Shown: in pieces, positions 1-8,093 of the stretch | Numbering within the stretch: the first letter of the stretch is position 1 | Layout of the letters: each line of letters opens with the position of its first letter | From: Synergistaceae bacterium | GTDB lineage: Bacteria > Synergistota > Synergistia > Synergistales > Synergistaceae | Direction: 5' to 3' | Assembly: GCA_031260185.1 (NCBI GenBank) | Contig: JAIRKI010000094.1 | Location: 1 to 32,299, forward strand | DNA: 32,299 bases | Translations under genes and position numbers: made by a program | Notes under the pieces: model-generated | What the model was told of the DNA's origin: nothing | What the model saw: the letters and a program-made list of their open reading frames with translations, nothing else | Database searches by the model: none

Positions 1-2
1 AT

Positions 3-455
3 GTGTCTCTTCTCGGCTACGAATGTGTCGGGACGGAGTTGCGCAAATCCGGCGGGGCGGTTCGGATTACGGTTTTTATCGATTCCGCGGGCGGAATCGG
101 ACACGCCGACTGCGAGCGGGTCTCCGGGGTTTTGTCGGATTTTCTCGACGAGGCCGAACGCGGGTGCAAGGCGTTTCCCGACGGGAAATATTTTCTGGAG
201 GTCAGCTCGCCGGGCATTGAAAGGCCTCTTTACACAGAGGAACATTACGCGCGTTTTGCCGGAAAACTCGCGGCGCTTCGCGTAAAGGGTCTCGGCAAGA
301 TAACGGGACGCATAGTTTCGTGCGCGGACGGGATCGTCGCCCTCGATACCGGCGATGGGAATGTCCGGCGCGTGAGTTTCGGCGACATAAGAAAAGGCAG
401 CCTCGCTTTCGACGAGGGGAACAAGTGCCGGGCGTCGAGGCCGTCGCAAAAATGA
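3..455 (+). CDS. rimP: Ribosome maturation factor RimP (5' partial)
   Basis: RimP helps assemble the 30S ribosomal subunit in the cytoplasm. About 150 codons are visible and the frame is open at the left edge, so roughly the first 15 residues are outside the window and the GTG at 3 is not the real start. The family signature is clear: GYECVG near the start, then VFIDS, then FLEVSSPGIERPL (around residues 64-76), which is the most conserved RimP stretch. The C-terminal half has the usual small Sm-like beta-barrel character. The stop codon at 453-455 overlaps the AGGAGG ribosome binding site of nusA, the standard neighbour. I see nothing unusual apart from the truncation by the window edge. Confidence 0.93.
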   Translation: MSLLGYECVGTELRKSGGAVRITVFIDSAGGIGHADCERVSGVLSDFLDEAERGCKAFPDGKYFLEVSSPGIERPLYTEEHYARFAGKLAALRVKGLGKITGRIVSCADGIVALDTGDGNVRRVSFGDIRKGSLAFDEGNKCRASRPSQK

Positions 456-468
456 GGAGGGACACGGA

Positions 469-1596
469 TTGCAGATTGGGAAGGATTTGATAAAAGCCCT
501 GAAACAGATAGAGGTCGAAAAAGACCTTCCGACGGAGATAATAATCTCGAGCCTCGAGGCCGCGATGGCGTCCGCCTACAAAAAATATAAAAACGGCGGG
601 CAGACGGTCGAGGTTCATATAGATACTATAAACGGGGAGATATCAATAGCGGAAAAATATCATATAGTGGAGGAAGTCGCAAACCCCGATTGCGAATGGA
701 CGATAGAACAAGCCCGCAGCAACGGGAACGAAATCGTCGGCATAGGCGATTTCGCGTACGTGGAGGTGAATCCCGAAAACTTCGGGCGCATCGCGGCGCA
801 GACGGCGAGGCAGGTCATAATTCAGCGGCTGAAGGACGCGGAGCGCCAGATAATTCTGAACGAGTTCGCCGATCGCGAGGGCGACATGGTCGTGGGGATG
901 ATTTTCAAGGCGGAGGGAGATCAGGTACTGGTTCGTCTGAACGACAGGACGGAGGCGTACCTGCCGAAAGAGGAACGCATATCGGACGAGACGTACTCGC
1001 CGGGGGAGAGGATGAAATTCCTTCTCCTTCAGGTAAAAAAAACCACGCGAGGCCCGAGGATAATCGTCTCCAGGACTCATCCGTCGCTTCTGAAGCGTCT
1101 GCTGGAGTTGGAAGTGCCCGAGATCGCCGAGGGCACCGTCGAGATAAAAAATATCGTGAGAGAAGCCGGGGCCAGGGCAAAAATCGCCGTGCGGTCGCTC
1201 GACATGAACGTGGATCCTGTCGGCGCTTGCGTGGGCGAGGCCGGCAAGCGTATAAAATACATAAGCGACGAACTCGGGGGCGAGCGCATAGACGTGATAA
1301 TATGGAGCGATGACGCCGCGCAGTTCGTGCGCAACGCCCTGTCTCCGGCCAAAGTGGCCAGGACGGAACCCGTGTTCGAACAGGAAAAATCACTCAGGGT
1401 GTTCGTCAAACAGGATCAGCTGTCGCTGGCGATAGGCAAGGCGGGGCAGAACGTCCGTCTGGCGGCGCGGATCACGGGCTGGAAAATAGATATCAAGGTG
1501 ATCGAGCCGGAAAGACTGCCCACGCTTCAGGACCTGTTCGACGACATAACGAAAACGACCGGAGAATCGCTTTGGCAGGACCTTCCGAAGAACTGA
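469..1596 (+). CDS. nusA: Transcription termination/antitermination factor NusA
   Basis: NusA binds RNA polymerase and nascent RNA and modulates pausing, termination and antitermination. The 375-residue protein has the N-terminal polymerase-binding domain (1-125), an S1 RNA-binding domain (about 135-200, with EAYLPKEERI), and two KH domains (about 200-345) with GACVGEAGKRIK and LAIGKAGQNVRLAARITGW. It ends shortly after KH2, without the acidic repeats of enterobacterial NusA, as in many Gram-positive and deep-branching bacteria. The start is TTG at 469, chosen because AGGAGG at 455-460 lies 8 nt upstream and the protein then begins in the usual place. It sits between rimP and ylxR, the classic order, and its 3' end overlaps ylxR by 25 nt. 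Confidence 0.97.
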   Translation: MQIGKDLIKALKQIEVEKDLPTEIIISSLEAAMASAYKKYKNGGQTVEVHIDTINGEISIAEKYHIVEEVANPDCEWTIEQARSNGNEIVGIGDFAYVEVNPENFGRIAAQTARQVIIQRLKDAERQIILNEFADREGDMVVGMIFKAEGDQVLVRLNDRTEAYLPKEERISDETYSPGERMKFLLLQVKKTTRGPRIIVSRTHPSLLKRLLELEVPEIAEGTVEIKNIVREAGARAKIAVRSLDMNVDPVGACVGEAGKRIKYISDELGGERIDVIIWSDDAAQFVRNALSPAKVARTEPVFEQEKSLRVFVKQDQLSLAIGKAGQNVRLAARITGWKIDIKVIEPERLPTLQDLFDDITKTTGESLWQDLPKN

Positions 1597-1874
1597 CGAA
1601 ACCGCGGCCGCGCAGGGCGAGAAAATGCGCCGGCTGCGGCATGGAGCGCCCGAAAGGCGAGATGCTGCGCGTGGTACGCGCGCCGGGCGGCGCGGTCTCG
1701 ATCGACGCTTCGGGACGCGCGCAGGGAAGAGGGGCTTATATATGCCGCGACGCCGCGTGTCTCGGCAACGCGCTCAAAAAAAACGCGTTCGCGAGGGTTT
1801 TGAAACATCCTGTCGATCGTTCGTTCTACGGCGAAGTCGCGAAGTTTTTGGAGGGTGAAGCCGGTGACGGGTGA
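1572..1874 (+). CDS. ylxR: YlxR-family RNA-binding protein (DUF448)
   Basis: YlxR is a small nucleic-acid-binding protein found almost always between nusA and infB; in other bacteria it has been linked to RNase P and to transcriptional effects. The 100-residue product shows the family motifs in order: KCAGCGMERPKGEMLRVVR (about 18-36), then D-x-S-G, GRGAYIC (about 52-58) and a second cysteine in the AACL segment. The start is TTG at 1572 with GGAGA 7 nt upstream, inside the end of nusA, so the two genes are probably translationally coupled. The product is strongly basic. Length and motifs are normal for the family. Confidence 0.93.
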   Translation: MAGPSEELTKPRPRRARKCAGCGMERPKGEMLRVVRAPGGAVSIDASGRAQGRGAYICRDAACLGNALKKNAFARVLKHPVDRSFYGEVAKFLEGEAGDG

Positions 1875-2214
1875 GGCCGCCCGAAGCATACTTTCGCTTC
1901 TCGGGCTGGCGCGAAGGGCGCGCGAACTCGTGATCGGGCAGGACAGGGTTTTCGGCGCGCTGAGGGCCGGACGAAAGTTATGCGCCGTAGCGTCGGAGGA
2001 TTGCTCGCCGAACGTGCTGCGCAAGGCGCGGCGGGCGATGCGCGATGTCGTCGTGATTCCCGGCCTGACGGGCGAATCGCTCGGCGTTGCGGTGGGAATC
2101 GGCAGGGCGAAGATAGTGGCCCTTCCTTCCGGGAGCGGCTTTACGAGAAAAATTACAGACTTGGTCGAAATAAAGGGGGGGGGTTGCGCGGATGAACAAG
2201 ATCAGAATTTATGA
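1864..2214 (+). CDS. ylxQ: YlxQ, ribosomal protein L7Ae/L30e/S12e-family RNA-binding protein
   Basis: This belongs to the L7Ae-like kink-turn RNA-binding family, encoded between ylxR and infB in many bacteria. Recognisable parts are LLGLARRARELVIGQD near the N-terminus, the LCAVASED strand and the VVVIPGLTGESLGVAVG segment. I chose the GTG at 1864 because GGAGGG at 1850-1855 lies 8 nt upstream; an in-frame GTG at 1855 is possible but overlaps that binding site. The gene overlaps ylxR by 11 nt and infB by 23 nt. A run of nine G (2175-2183) encodes part of the C-terminal tail and also lies just upstream of the infB start, so it may serve as an infB ribosome binding site. Slippage there would change only the tail. 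Confidence 0.88.
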   Translation: MTGEAARSILSLLGLARRARELVIGQDRVFGALRAGRKLCAVASEDCSPNVLRKARRAMRDVVVIPGLTGESLGVAVGIGRAKIVALPSGSGFTRKITDLVEIKGGGCADEQDQNL

Positions 2215-4282
2215 ACTTTCGAAACTGCTGGGCCTAACAAATCCGGAACTGCTTGCGGCGCTATCCGCACTCGATATCAAAGTGAAGTCTCACTCGAGTT
2301 CTCTGGATATGGAAACGGCGCAACTGGTAGAAGACCATGTAAATAAAACGAAAAACGGCGGTCGTCCGCATGAAATCGATTCCGCGGCTGAAAAAACAGG
2401 AAAAAAATCCGATTCCGCCGTTGTGCTGCACGTCGGCGAAAACGCCACGGTGGGCGATATCGCCAAAAAACTGGGGCGGCCGCCCGCCGAACTCGTGAGG
2501 ATGCTCATAGGCAAAGGGTTTATGATACCGGCGAACACCGTCCCTTCGGAGGACGCGATAACCGTCATAAACGCGGCTTTCAACCGCGAGATCAAAATGG
2601 ACGGGGAGATAGCGGAGGAAGAACCCCCGGCGGACGAACCGCCGCCGGAGCCGGAACCAAAATCGGAACCGGAGCCGGAGCCGGAAGAACGGCGGCGGGA
2701 AGACGCCGAAAAAACGGAGGGAAAAAAATCCGTCCCCGCGCGGAAGGCGCTTATTCCCGACGCGCCCGACGCCAAACCCAGGCCGCCCATCGTGACGGTT
2801 TTGGGACACGTCGACCACGGAAAGACGACGCTCCTCGATTTCATCCGCAAGACCCGCGTCACCGAGGGGGAAGCCGGAGGCATCACTCAGCATATCGGAG
2901 CGTACAAGGTGGAGTACAACGGCAACCGGATAGTGTTTCTGGATACTCCGGGCCACGAGGCGTTTACCTCGATGAGGGCCCGCGGCGCGAGCGTCACGGA
3001 CATAGCCGTTCTCGTCGTGGCCGCCGAGGACGGCGTGATGCCGCAGACGCTCGAGGCCGTGAACCACGCGAAAGCCGCCGGCGTGCCGATAATCGTGGCC
3101 ATCAACAAGGTCGACAAGCCGGACGCGAAACCTGAACGCGTGCGCCAGCAATTGTCCGACCACGGTCTCGTTCCCGAGGAATGGGGCGGGGACGTGATCA
3201 TGGTCGAGATATCCGCGAAGACCGGTCATGGGGTGGACAACCTTCTCGACATGGTGCTTCTGGTGGCGGAGATGGGCGAGCTGAAGGCGTCCGAATCCGT
3301 CGCGGCGACGGGAGTGGTGGTAGAGGCGAATCTCGATAAGGGCAAGGGGCCCGTCGCGTCCGTGATAGTTCAGCAGGGAACCCTGCGGCGCGGAAATATC
3401 GTCGCGACCGATACTTCCTGGGGCAAAATAAGGGCGATGCTCGACGACGAGGGACGCCCGACCGCCGCCGCCGGCCCCGGTTCCCCCATAGAGGTGCTTG
3501 GATTCGAGACCGTGCCGATGCCCGGCGAGACATTCAGGCTCATAGTCTCGGAGCGCGAGGCGAAAGACCTCGCGGCTGTCGCTTCCCGCAGGGAAGTCTC
3601 GGGTCAGGGACGCGGTTCCATGACGCTGGAGGAACTTTACAGCCGGATGCAAACCGGTGACACCCCGCGGCTCAACGTTATTTTAAAATGCGACGTCCAA
3701 GGTTCTCTGGAGGCGTTTCATTCCACGCTGATGAAGATGAGTAGCGACGCCGTGAGGATCAATATAATCCATGAGGGCGTCGGGCGTATTTCGGGGTCGG
3801 ACGTGGATCTCGCGGCGGTTTCGCGCGCCGTCATAATAGGTTTCAACGTGAGGCCCGACGCGAACGCCAAAAAACTGTCCGAGGCCGAAAATGTTCAGAT
3901 ACGCCTTTATCGGGTCATATACGACATGCAGGAGGACATAAAATCGGCGCTCGAGGGAATGCTAGCGCCGACGCTGCGCGAAAATACGGTCGGGACCGCC
4001 GAAATCCGGAATATCTTCAAAATTCCGAAGGCGGGCAGGATAGCCGGATGTTTCGTCCGGGACGGCGCGATAAAACGAAGCGCGAAGATCAGGGTGGTCA
4101 GAGACGGCATAGTCCTCTGGGACGGTTCTCTCAGCAGTCTGAGGCACTTCAAGGACGACGTGAGGGAGATATCGGCCGGCAACGAGTGCGGTCTCAATTT
4201 CGCCGGTTTTCAGGATTTTCGCGAGGGCGATATCGTGGAGGCGTACGAGATGCTCTCGGAGAAACAGACCCTCGATATATGA
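2192..4282 (+). CDS. infB: Translation initiation factor IF-2
   Basis: IF-2 is the GTPase that brings fMet-tRNA to the 30S subunit and promotes subunit joining. The 696-residue protein has an N-terminal IF2_N module (1-50), a second IF2_N-like module (about 78-132), and a low-complexity acidic linker rich in Glu-Pro repeats (about 142-180). The GTPase domain follows with G1 GHVDHGKT at 205-212, G3 DTPGHE at 251-256, G4 NKVD at 305-308 and SAK at 342-344. The C-terminal barrel and fMet-tRNA binding region are complete. The ATG at 2192 overlaps ylxQ. Its stop overlaps the start of ylxP in an ATGA arrangement, so these genes are co-transcribed and probably coupled. Confidence 0.98.
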   Translation: MNKIRIYELSKLLGLTNPELLAALSALDIKVKSHSSSLDMETAQLVEDHVNKTKNGGRPHEIDSAAEKTGKKSDSAVVLHVGENATVGDIAKKLGRPPAELVRMLIGKGFMIPANTVPSEDAITVINAAFNREIKMDGEIAEEEPPADEPPPEPEPKSEPEPEPEERRREDAEKTEGKKSVPARKALIPDAPDAKPRPPIVTVLGHVDHGKTTLLDFIRKTRVTEGEAGGITQHIGAYKVEYNGNRIVFLDTPGHEAFTSMRARGASVTDIAVLVVAAEDGVMPQTLEAVNHAKAAGVPIIVAINKVDKPDAKPERVRQQLSDHGLVPEEWGGDVIMVEISAKTGHGVDNLLDMVLLVAEMGELKASESVAATGVVVEANLDKGKGPVASVIVQQGTLRRGNIVATDTSWGKIRAMLDDEGRPTAAAGPGSPIEVLGFETVPMPGETFRLIVSEREAKDLAAVASRREVSGQGRGSMTLEELYSRMQTGDTPRLNVILKCDVQGSLEAFHSTLMKMSSDAVRINIIHEGVGRISGSDVDLAAVSRAVIIGFNVRPDANAKKLSEAENVQIRLYRVIYDMQEDIKSALEGMLAPTLRENTVGTAEIRNIFKIPKAGRIAGCFVRDGAIKRSAKIRVVRDGIVLWDGSLSSLRHFKDDVREISAGNECGLNFAGFQDFREGDIVEAYEMLSEKQTLDI

Positions 4283-4590
4283 AAACGTGGGTCGGCGTCG
4301 TCAGCCTGTCGATGGAGATATCTGGCGCCGCGAGCCTGAAAGACAGGAGACAGGTGACGAGATCCCTCTCCGACAGGCTCAGGAAGCGTTTCAGCGTTTC
4401 ATGCGCCGATCTCGGGCCGGACGGAATGTGGAACATGGCCGACATCACGGCGGTGTTCGCGAGTTCCTCCCATCGGGAAGCCGAAACCCGCGCGGAGCGG
4501 TGTCTCGCGTTTCTGCGCGGGGCGGAGAACGAGGGCGAATTTGTCATTCCAGAAACGAGACGCGAGGTTTTTGCCCATGGCGACTTTTAG
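4279..4590 (+). CDS. ylxP: YlxP-like protein (DUF503)
   Basis: A 103-residue DUF503 protein, a small family that is usually encoded between infB and rbfA and whose biochemical role is unsettled. The visible hallmarks are VGVVSLSMEISGAASLKDRR at the start, then SLSDRLRKRFSVSCADLG and a hydrophobic strand with MADITAVFASS, matching the usual pattern of a GARSLKEKR-type turn followed by a conserved helix and strand. The ATG at 4279 shares bases with the infB stop (ATGA), which fixes the start. The 3' end overlaps rbfA by 14 nt. Position in the operon suggests a role tied to ribosome maturation, but that is inference. Confidence 0.9.
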   Translation: MKTWVGVVSLSMEISGAASLKDRRQVTRSLSDRLRKRFSVSCADLGPDGMWNMADITAVFASSSHREAETRAERCLAFLRGAENEGEFVIPETRREVFAHGDF

Positions 4591-4939
4591 GATAGAGCGG
4601 CTGAACAGGGAATTTCTGCGCGATATGGCGGACATCGTCGCGAACAGACTGAAGGACGAGCGGCTGAGGGACGCGATGCTCACCGGCGTCGAATGTTCGC
4701 GTGATTTGAGCCACGCGAAGGTTTACTTCACCGTTTTGGATTATTCATCGGCGGAGGGGGTAAAATCTGCGCTCGACTCATGCGCCGGGCGCATCAGGGG
4801 GTTTCTCGGCCGCGACATGCGCGTCAGACAGGTGCCGGAACTGCGTTTCGTGTTCGACGACTCGGAGCGCAAGGCGAGAGAAATCGACGCGCTCATCGAC
4901 CGCGTCATGAAAGAGGATTCGTTTGGAAAATCACAGTGA
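4577..4939 (+). CDS. rbfA: Ribosome-binding factor A
   Basis: RbfA binds the 30S subunit late in assembly and is needed for 16S rRNA maturation and cold growth in other bacteria. The 120-residue product has the KH-like fold signatures RIERLNREFLRDMADIVANR, then GVECSRDLSHAKVYFTVLD and the C-terminal PELRFVFDDSERKAREIDALI, all at the expected spacing. The ATG at 4577 is preferred over an in-frame GTG/TTG further upstream because it gives the family N-terminus and has CGAGGT 8 nt upstream. The gene overlaps ylxP by 14 nt and nrnA by 17 nt. Length is normal. Confidence 0.95.
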   Translation: MATFRIERLNREFLRDMADIVANRLKDERLRDAMLTGVECSRDLSHAKVYFTVLDYSSAEGVKSALDSCAGRIRGFLGRDMRVRQVPELRFVFDDSERKAREIDALIDRVMKEDSFGKSQ

Positions 4940-5939
4940 CGCGATCGAAAAAATCGTCCGTCTCCTGGACGCGTCGGACTCGTGGCTGGTATTGAGCCAT
5001 GAGAATCCGGACGGTGATACCCTCGGCTGCGGGGCCGCCTTGACGCGCGTTGGACTGCGGCTCTCCAAAAAAGTGATTCACGCGTGTCCGGATCCGTGTC
5101 CGGCAAAATATTCATACTTGTTCGGCAGTTTCGATTTGCTTACGCCCGAGAACCTGCCGGAGGGTTTTCCGGGCGCCGGAGGGGTAGTGATATGCGTTGA
5201 CGCCAGCACCGCGGCGCGCGCGTTTCCCCGGGCGGGTTCGCGCGGTTTCACGTGCCCTCTGGTAAATATCGATCACCACCCGGACAACGAACGTTTCGGC
5301 GACGTCATATGGGTGGATCCGACGGCTTCGGCGACCGGCGAGATGATCACGGAACTGATATCGGCATCCGGGTGGGGATTTCAAAAAGACGAGGCCGAGG
5401 CGCTTTACACGGCCCTCATATCCGATAACGGCGGTTTCAGTTTCGAGTCCACGACGCTCAAAAGCCACGCCGTGGCGATGACGCTCATCGAGGCGGGCGT
5501 CTCCCCGGGCAAGATATCGGAAAAGCTGAATTCGAGCCTGTCGGAGGGCGTTCTGAACCTTTGGGGCAGAGCCATGACGCGGACTGCCGTCTTCGCGGAC
5601 GGCGAGTGCGCGGTTTTTTGGCTGACCGCCGAAGATTTTTCGCGGACCGAAACCACGCGCGACGCCGCTGAGAACCTGGTCAATTTTCTTCTGAGGATAA
5701 AAGGCGTGAAGATGGCCGCCCTGTGCGGCGAAATGCCCGCCGTCGGGGGAGAAAAACGCGTAAAGGCCTCGCTGCGCGCGCGCGCCCCTTTCAATGCCCG
5801 CGAAGTGGCGGCGGTCTTCGGCGGCGGCGGTCATAACCTCGCCTCGGGATGCGTCATGAGCGCGGGTGTTTCGGAAGCGGTATCTCTGTTGCGGAAAGAG
5901 ATGACACGTCATGTTTCAAGGTTTCATACCGATAAATAA
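4923..5939 (+). CDS. nrnA: DHH-family bifunctional oligoribonuclease / PAP phosphatase (NrnA-like)
   Basis: NrnA-type enzymes degrade very short RNAs and dephosphorylate 3'-phosphoadenosine 5'-phosphate, using Mn2+ in a DHH active site. The 338-residue protein has HENPDGD (26-32), VDAS (92-95), DHH at 117-119 and, in the C-terminal DHHA1 domain, GGGGHNLASGC at 300-310, so all catalytic motifs are intact. The start is TTG at 4923, preceded by AGAGGA about 6 nt upstream, inside the end of rbfA. The order rbfA-nrnA-truB-ribF is common in several bacterial phyla. The 3' end overlaps truB by 29 nt. Confidence 0.94.
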   Translation: MENHSDAIEKIVRLLDASDSWLVLSHENPDGDTLGCGAALTRVGLRLSKKVIHACPDPCPAKYSYLFGSFDLLTPENLPEGFPGAGGVVICVDASTAARAFPRAGSRGFTCPLVNIDHHPDNERFGDVIWVDPTASATGEMITELISASGWGFQKDEAEALYTALISDNGGFSFESTTLKSHAVAMTLIEAGVSPGKISEKLNSSLSEGVLNLWGRAMTRTAVFADGECAVFWLTAEDFSRTETTRDAAENLVNFLLRIKGVKMAALCGEMPAVGGEKRVKASLRARAPFNAREVAAVFGGGGHNLASGCVMSAGVSEAVSLLRKEMTRHVSRFHTDK

Positions 5940-6966
5940 ACCCGTGGGTTTACGAAGTTCCGCGTGCGTTGAAAAAATAAAACGGATACTCGGAAATAAA
6001 ATAAAAGTCGGACACGGTGGGACGCTCGATTCCTCCGCCGGAGGCGTTCTCGTCATACTGCTCGGCGCCTCGACCCGGCTTTCCGAATATGTCACGCGGA
6101 TGCCCAAAACCTACAGGGCTACGCTGAAGCTCGGTTCGGAGACGACGACGTGCGATTACACGGGCGGCGTGACCGCGACGGGAGACGCCCGAAATATACG
6201 CGAGTCCGACGTCGATTCGGTCATTCCGCGTTTTTTGGGATGGAGGATGCAGATGCCGCCGGATATATCGGCGATACACGTCAACGGTCGGAGAGCGCAC
6301 GAGATTCGCAGGGCGGGCGGAACGCCCGATTTGGCCGCTCGCCCTGTGTTCATAAAAAGCGTGCGCCGCGAGGACCCGATATCGCCCGAAGGAGAATTGA
6401 GCCTGACAATAAGCTGCGGCAAAGGCGTCTATGTGCGCGCGATAGCGCGGGACATGGGCAGGATTCTCGGTTGCCGCGCCCATATAGCCTCGCTCGTCAG
6501 GCTCGCGACAGGGCCCTTTTCGCTGGAGAGCGCCTTGCGCGTGGACGGGAATTTTTCCGTCCGGCGGGAAGATTTGGCGTCGTTCGTGTATCCCCCGGAA
6601 TCTCTGGGGAGTTATCTGCCGCTTTATTCGGCGGGAGACGGCGACGCCGCGAAACTGGCGCGGGGGCGGACGATATTGTTTTCCGCCGTCAGGCGCGAGA
6701 CCAGCGGCGCGTACTGCCCGGGCGGCGTCATAATCATATCGCGGCGGGACGCGGTGACCGTCGCGACGCTCGACAGGATCGGCGGGACGACGGTGGTGAA
6801 GCCCGAGATCAATATAGAACAACAGGCAAAACCTTTGGGCTCTGCCCCAAACCCCGCCGGGGAGCCAGCTCCCCGGACCCCTCTTACAAATTATGAAGAG
6901 GGCGCGGGCGCGTCCCGCCGCTCTTCTCGGGGGAGCTTGCTCCCCGCCGGGTTCGGGCGCCCATAG
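5911..6966 (+). CDS. truB: tRNA pseudouridine(55) synthase TruB with repeat-encoded C-terminal tail
   Basis: TruB makes pseudouridine 55 in the T-loop of tRNAs. The catalytic motif GHGGTLDSSAGGVL is present with the nucleophilic aspartate at residue 40, and the KGVYVRAIARDMG segment is conserved. The family usually ends near residue 300, and the natural end here is probably around residue 304 (INIEQQ). The last 47 or so codons, from about 6825, are read out of a dispersed GC-rich repeat and form a Pro/Gly/Ser/Arg-rich tail with no homology to TruB. The repeat therefore appears to have landed at the end of the gene and removed or displaced the original stop. The ATG at 5911 lies inside nrnA. 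Confidence 0.93.
   Translation: MFQGFIPINKPVGLRSSACVEKIKRILGNKIKVGHGGTLDSSAGGVLVILLGASTRLSEYVTRMPKTYRATLKLGSETTTCDYTGGVTATGDARNIRESDVDSVIPRFLGWRMQMPPDISAIHVNGRRAHEIRRAGGTPDLAARPVFIKSVRREDPISPEGELSLTISCGKGVYVRAIARDMGRILGCRAHIASLVRLATGPFSLESALRVDGNFSVRREDLASFVYPPESLGSYLPLYSAGDGDAAKLARGRTILFSAVRRETSGAYCPGGVIIISRRDAVTVATLDRIGGTTVVKPEINIEQQAKPLGSAPNPAGEPAPRTPLTNYEEGAGASRRSSRGSLLPAGFGRP
6825..6960 (-). repeat. Dispersed structured repeat, copy A
   Basis: The + strand of this copy matches the reverse complement of copies B and C, so I give it the opposite strand. It begins GGCAAAAC, continues through a GC-rich block ending GGACCCCT, and has a second half with a 22-nt block at 6905-6926 that is identical (in reverse complement) to 20381-20402 of copy C. 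The first half can fold into a hairpin with stem CCGGGGAG / CTCCCCGG and loop CCAG. The second half has GGGGAG / CTCCCC around CTTG. It lies inside the annotated end of truB and supplies that protein's C-terminal tail. Confidence 0.85.
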
Positions 6967-7016
6967 GCCCGACGCGCCTACGGGGAGCCCGAGGTTTTGA
7001 ACCGGAGGATAGTGTC

Positions 7017-8006
7017 ATGATAGCGGCGGTCGGGGCTTTCGACGGTTTCCACAAGGGACATCAGGCGTTATTGGAGCGCGCGCGGACGATAGCCGCCGGC
7101 GCGCGCCGCGATTGGGGAGCGGTTACGTTTGCGCGGCATCCCGATGAATTTATTTTTCCTGAAAAAAATTTTAAATTTTTATATTCCCAAAAAGAACGGC
7201 GGATGCTGGGGCGTTTTTTCGCGATTCCGACAGTCCGCGAGATTGAGTTTACGCCGCGAATCGCGAACATGTCCCCGGCTGAATTTCTCGATTTCATATC
7301 GGGCGAGTTCGGCGTGGACGGGATAGTGGTGGGGGAGGGCTTCCGGTTCGGCAAAAACCGTGAGGGAACCGCCGATTTCCTGTCGGGCGAATGTCAAAAG
7401 CGGAATTGGCCGCTCGGAATCGTGTCTGCCGTGAACGATCTTCGGGGAGAGCCGATATCGAGCACTTCGATAAGGGACACGGTTGCCGCCGGCGATATGC
7501 GTTACGCGTGGGAAACGCAGGGACATCCGTATTTTTGCGCCGGCCTTGTAGTGCACGGAAACGAAAGAGGCAGGACGATCGGTTTTCCGACCGCCAATTT
7601 GGAAACAGCCCCCGAAAAAGTCGGCGCGAGACGGGGAAGCTACGCCGCGCTGGCGTTCGTAAACGGCCATTGGCGCGCGGGCGCGGCCAATATCGGCCTC
7701 AACCCAACGTTCAACGACGTCCGGGGAACGCGTTTCGAGGTGTTTTTGCTGGATTTCGAAGGCGACATTTACGGCGTAGAAATCGCCGTGTTTCTGCTGG
7801 AGCGTCTCCGCGACGAAACGCGTTTCGCGAACATCGATGAACTGAAGGAACAGATCAGCCAAAACGTCGGAGAAACCCGAGAAATCGCCGAACGCTTCCT
7901 GCGCGCCGAACAAGCGTTATGGGAAAAATTTCGCGAGGCTTTCGCAAGAAAAAAACCCGCAGACCCCGCCCGCACCCGCCAGGGAGCCGGCTCCATTTTT
8001 CTTTAA
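7017..8006 (+). CDS. ribF: Bifunctional riboflavin kinase / FAD synthetase
   Basis: RibF converts riboflavin to FMN and then FAD. The N-terminal FAD synthetase half (1-155) has GAFDGFHKGHQALL (6-19), TFARHPDEF and ISSTSIRD; the C-terminal kinase half (about 165-290) has GRTIGFPTANL and ANIGLNPTFND. The start ATG at 7017 has GGAGG 8 nt upstream. The protein begins only about five residues before the nucleotide-binding loop, so the 10-15 residue lead-in seen in many RibF proteins is absent; short versions occur in other phyla. The final residues, from roughly 7969, are encoded by repeat copy B, giving an Arg/Gln/Gly tail that is not part of the family. The enzyme core looks intact. Confidence 0.95.
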   Translation: MIAAVGAFDGFHKGHQALLERARTIAAGARRDWGAVTFARHPDEFIFPEKNFKFLYSQKERRMLGRFFAIPTVREIEFTPRIANMSPAEFLDFISGEFGVDGIVVGEGFRFGKNREGTADFLSGECQKRNWPLGIVSAVNDLRGEPISSTSIRDTVAAGDMRYAWETQGHPYFCAGLVVHGNERGRTIGFPTANLETAPEKVGARRGSYAALAFVNGHWRAGAANIGLNPTFNDVRGTRFEVFLLDFEGDIYGVEIAVFLLERLRDETRFANIDELKEQISQNVGETREIAERFLRAEQALWEKFREAFARKKPADPARTRQGAGSIFL

Positions 8007-8064
8007 AGGGGTCAAAGGGACTGGTCCCCTTGCGGGGTACGGGGCGGAGCCACGTTGTTTTGCC
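7969..8064 (+). repeat. Dispersed structured repeat, copy B (internally deleted)
   Basis: The segment 8006-8064 matches 20436-20494 of copy C at 58 of 59 positions in the same orientation. Just upstream is the perfect palindrome GGAGCCGGCTCC (7983-7994), which copy C also carries. The middle block shared by copies A and C is missing here, so this is a shortened copy. The hairpin stem is conserved except for one change that turns a G-C pair into a G-U pair in the minus-strand RNA. The copy lies between the convergent genes ribF and gltD and provides the last codons and stop of ribF. Confidence 0.9.
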
Positions 8065-8093
8065 TGCGCCCTGTTTTTAATAAGTTTGGCGAT

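Noticed and set aside
2261-3652. Minus-strand frame of about 463 codons opposite infB
   Set aside because: Antisense shadow, rich in Arg, His and Phe and without motifs.
7969-8064. Repeat copy B as an ordinary intrinsic terminator for ribF or gltD
   Set aside because: The hairpins have no U-tract at the right side on either strand, and the same block occurs inside the tsaE-tsaB operon, where termination would not be expected.
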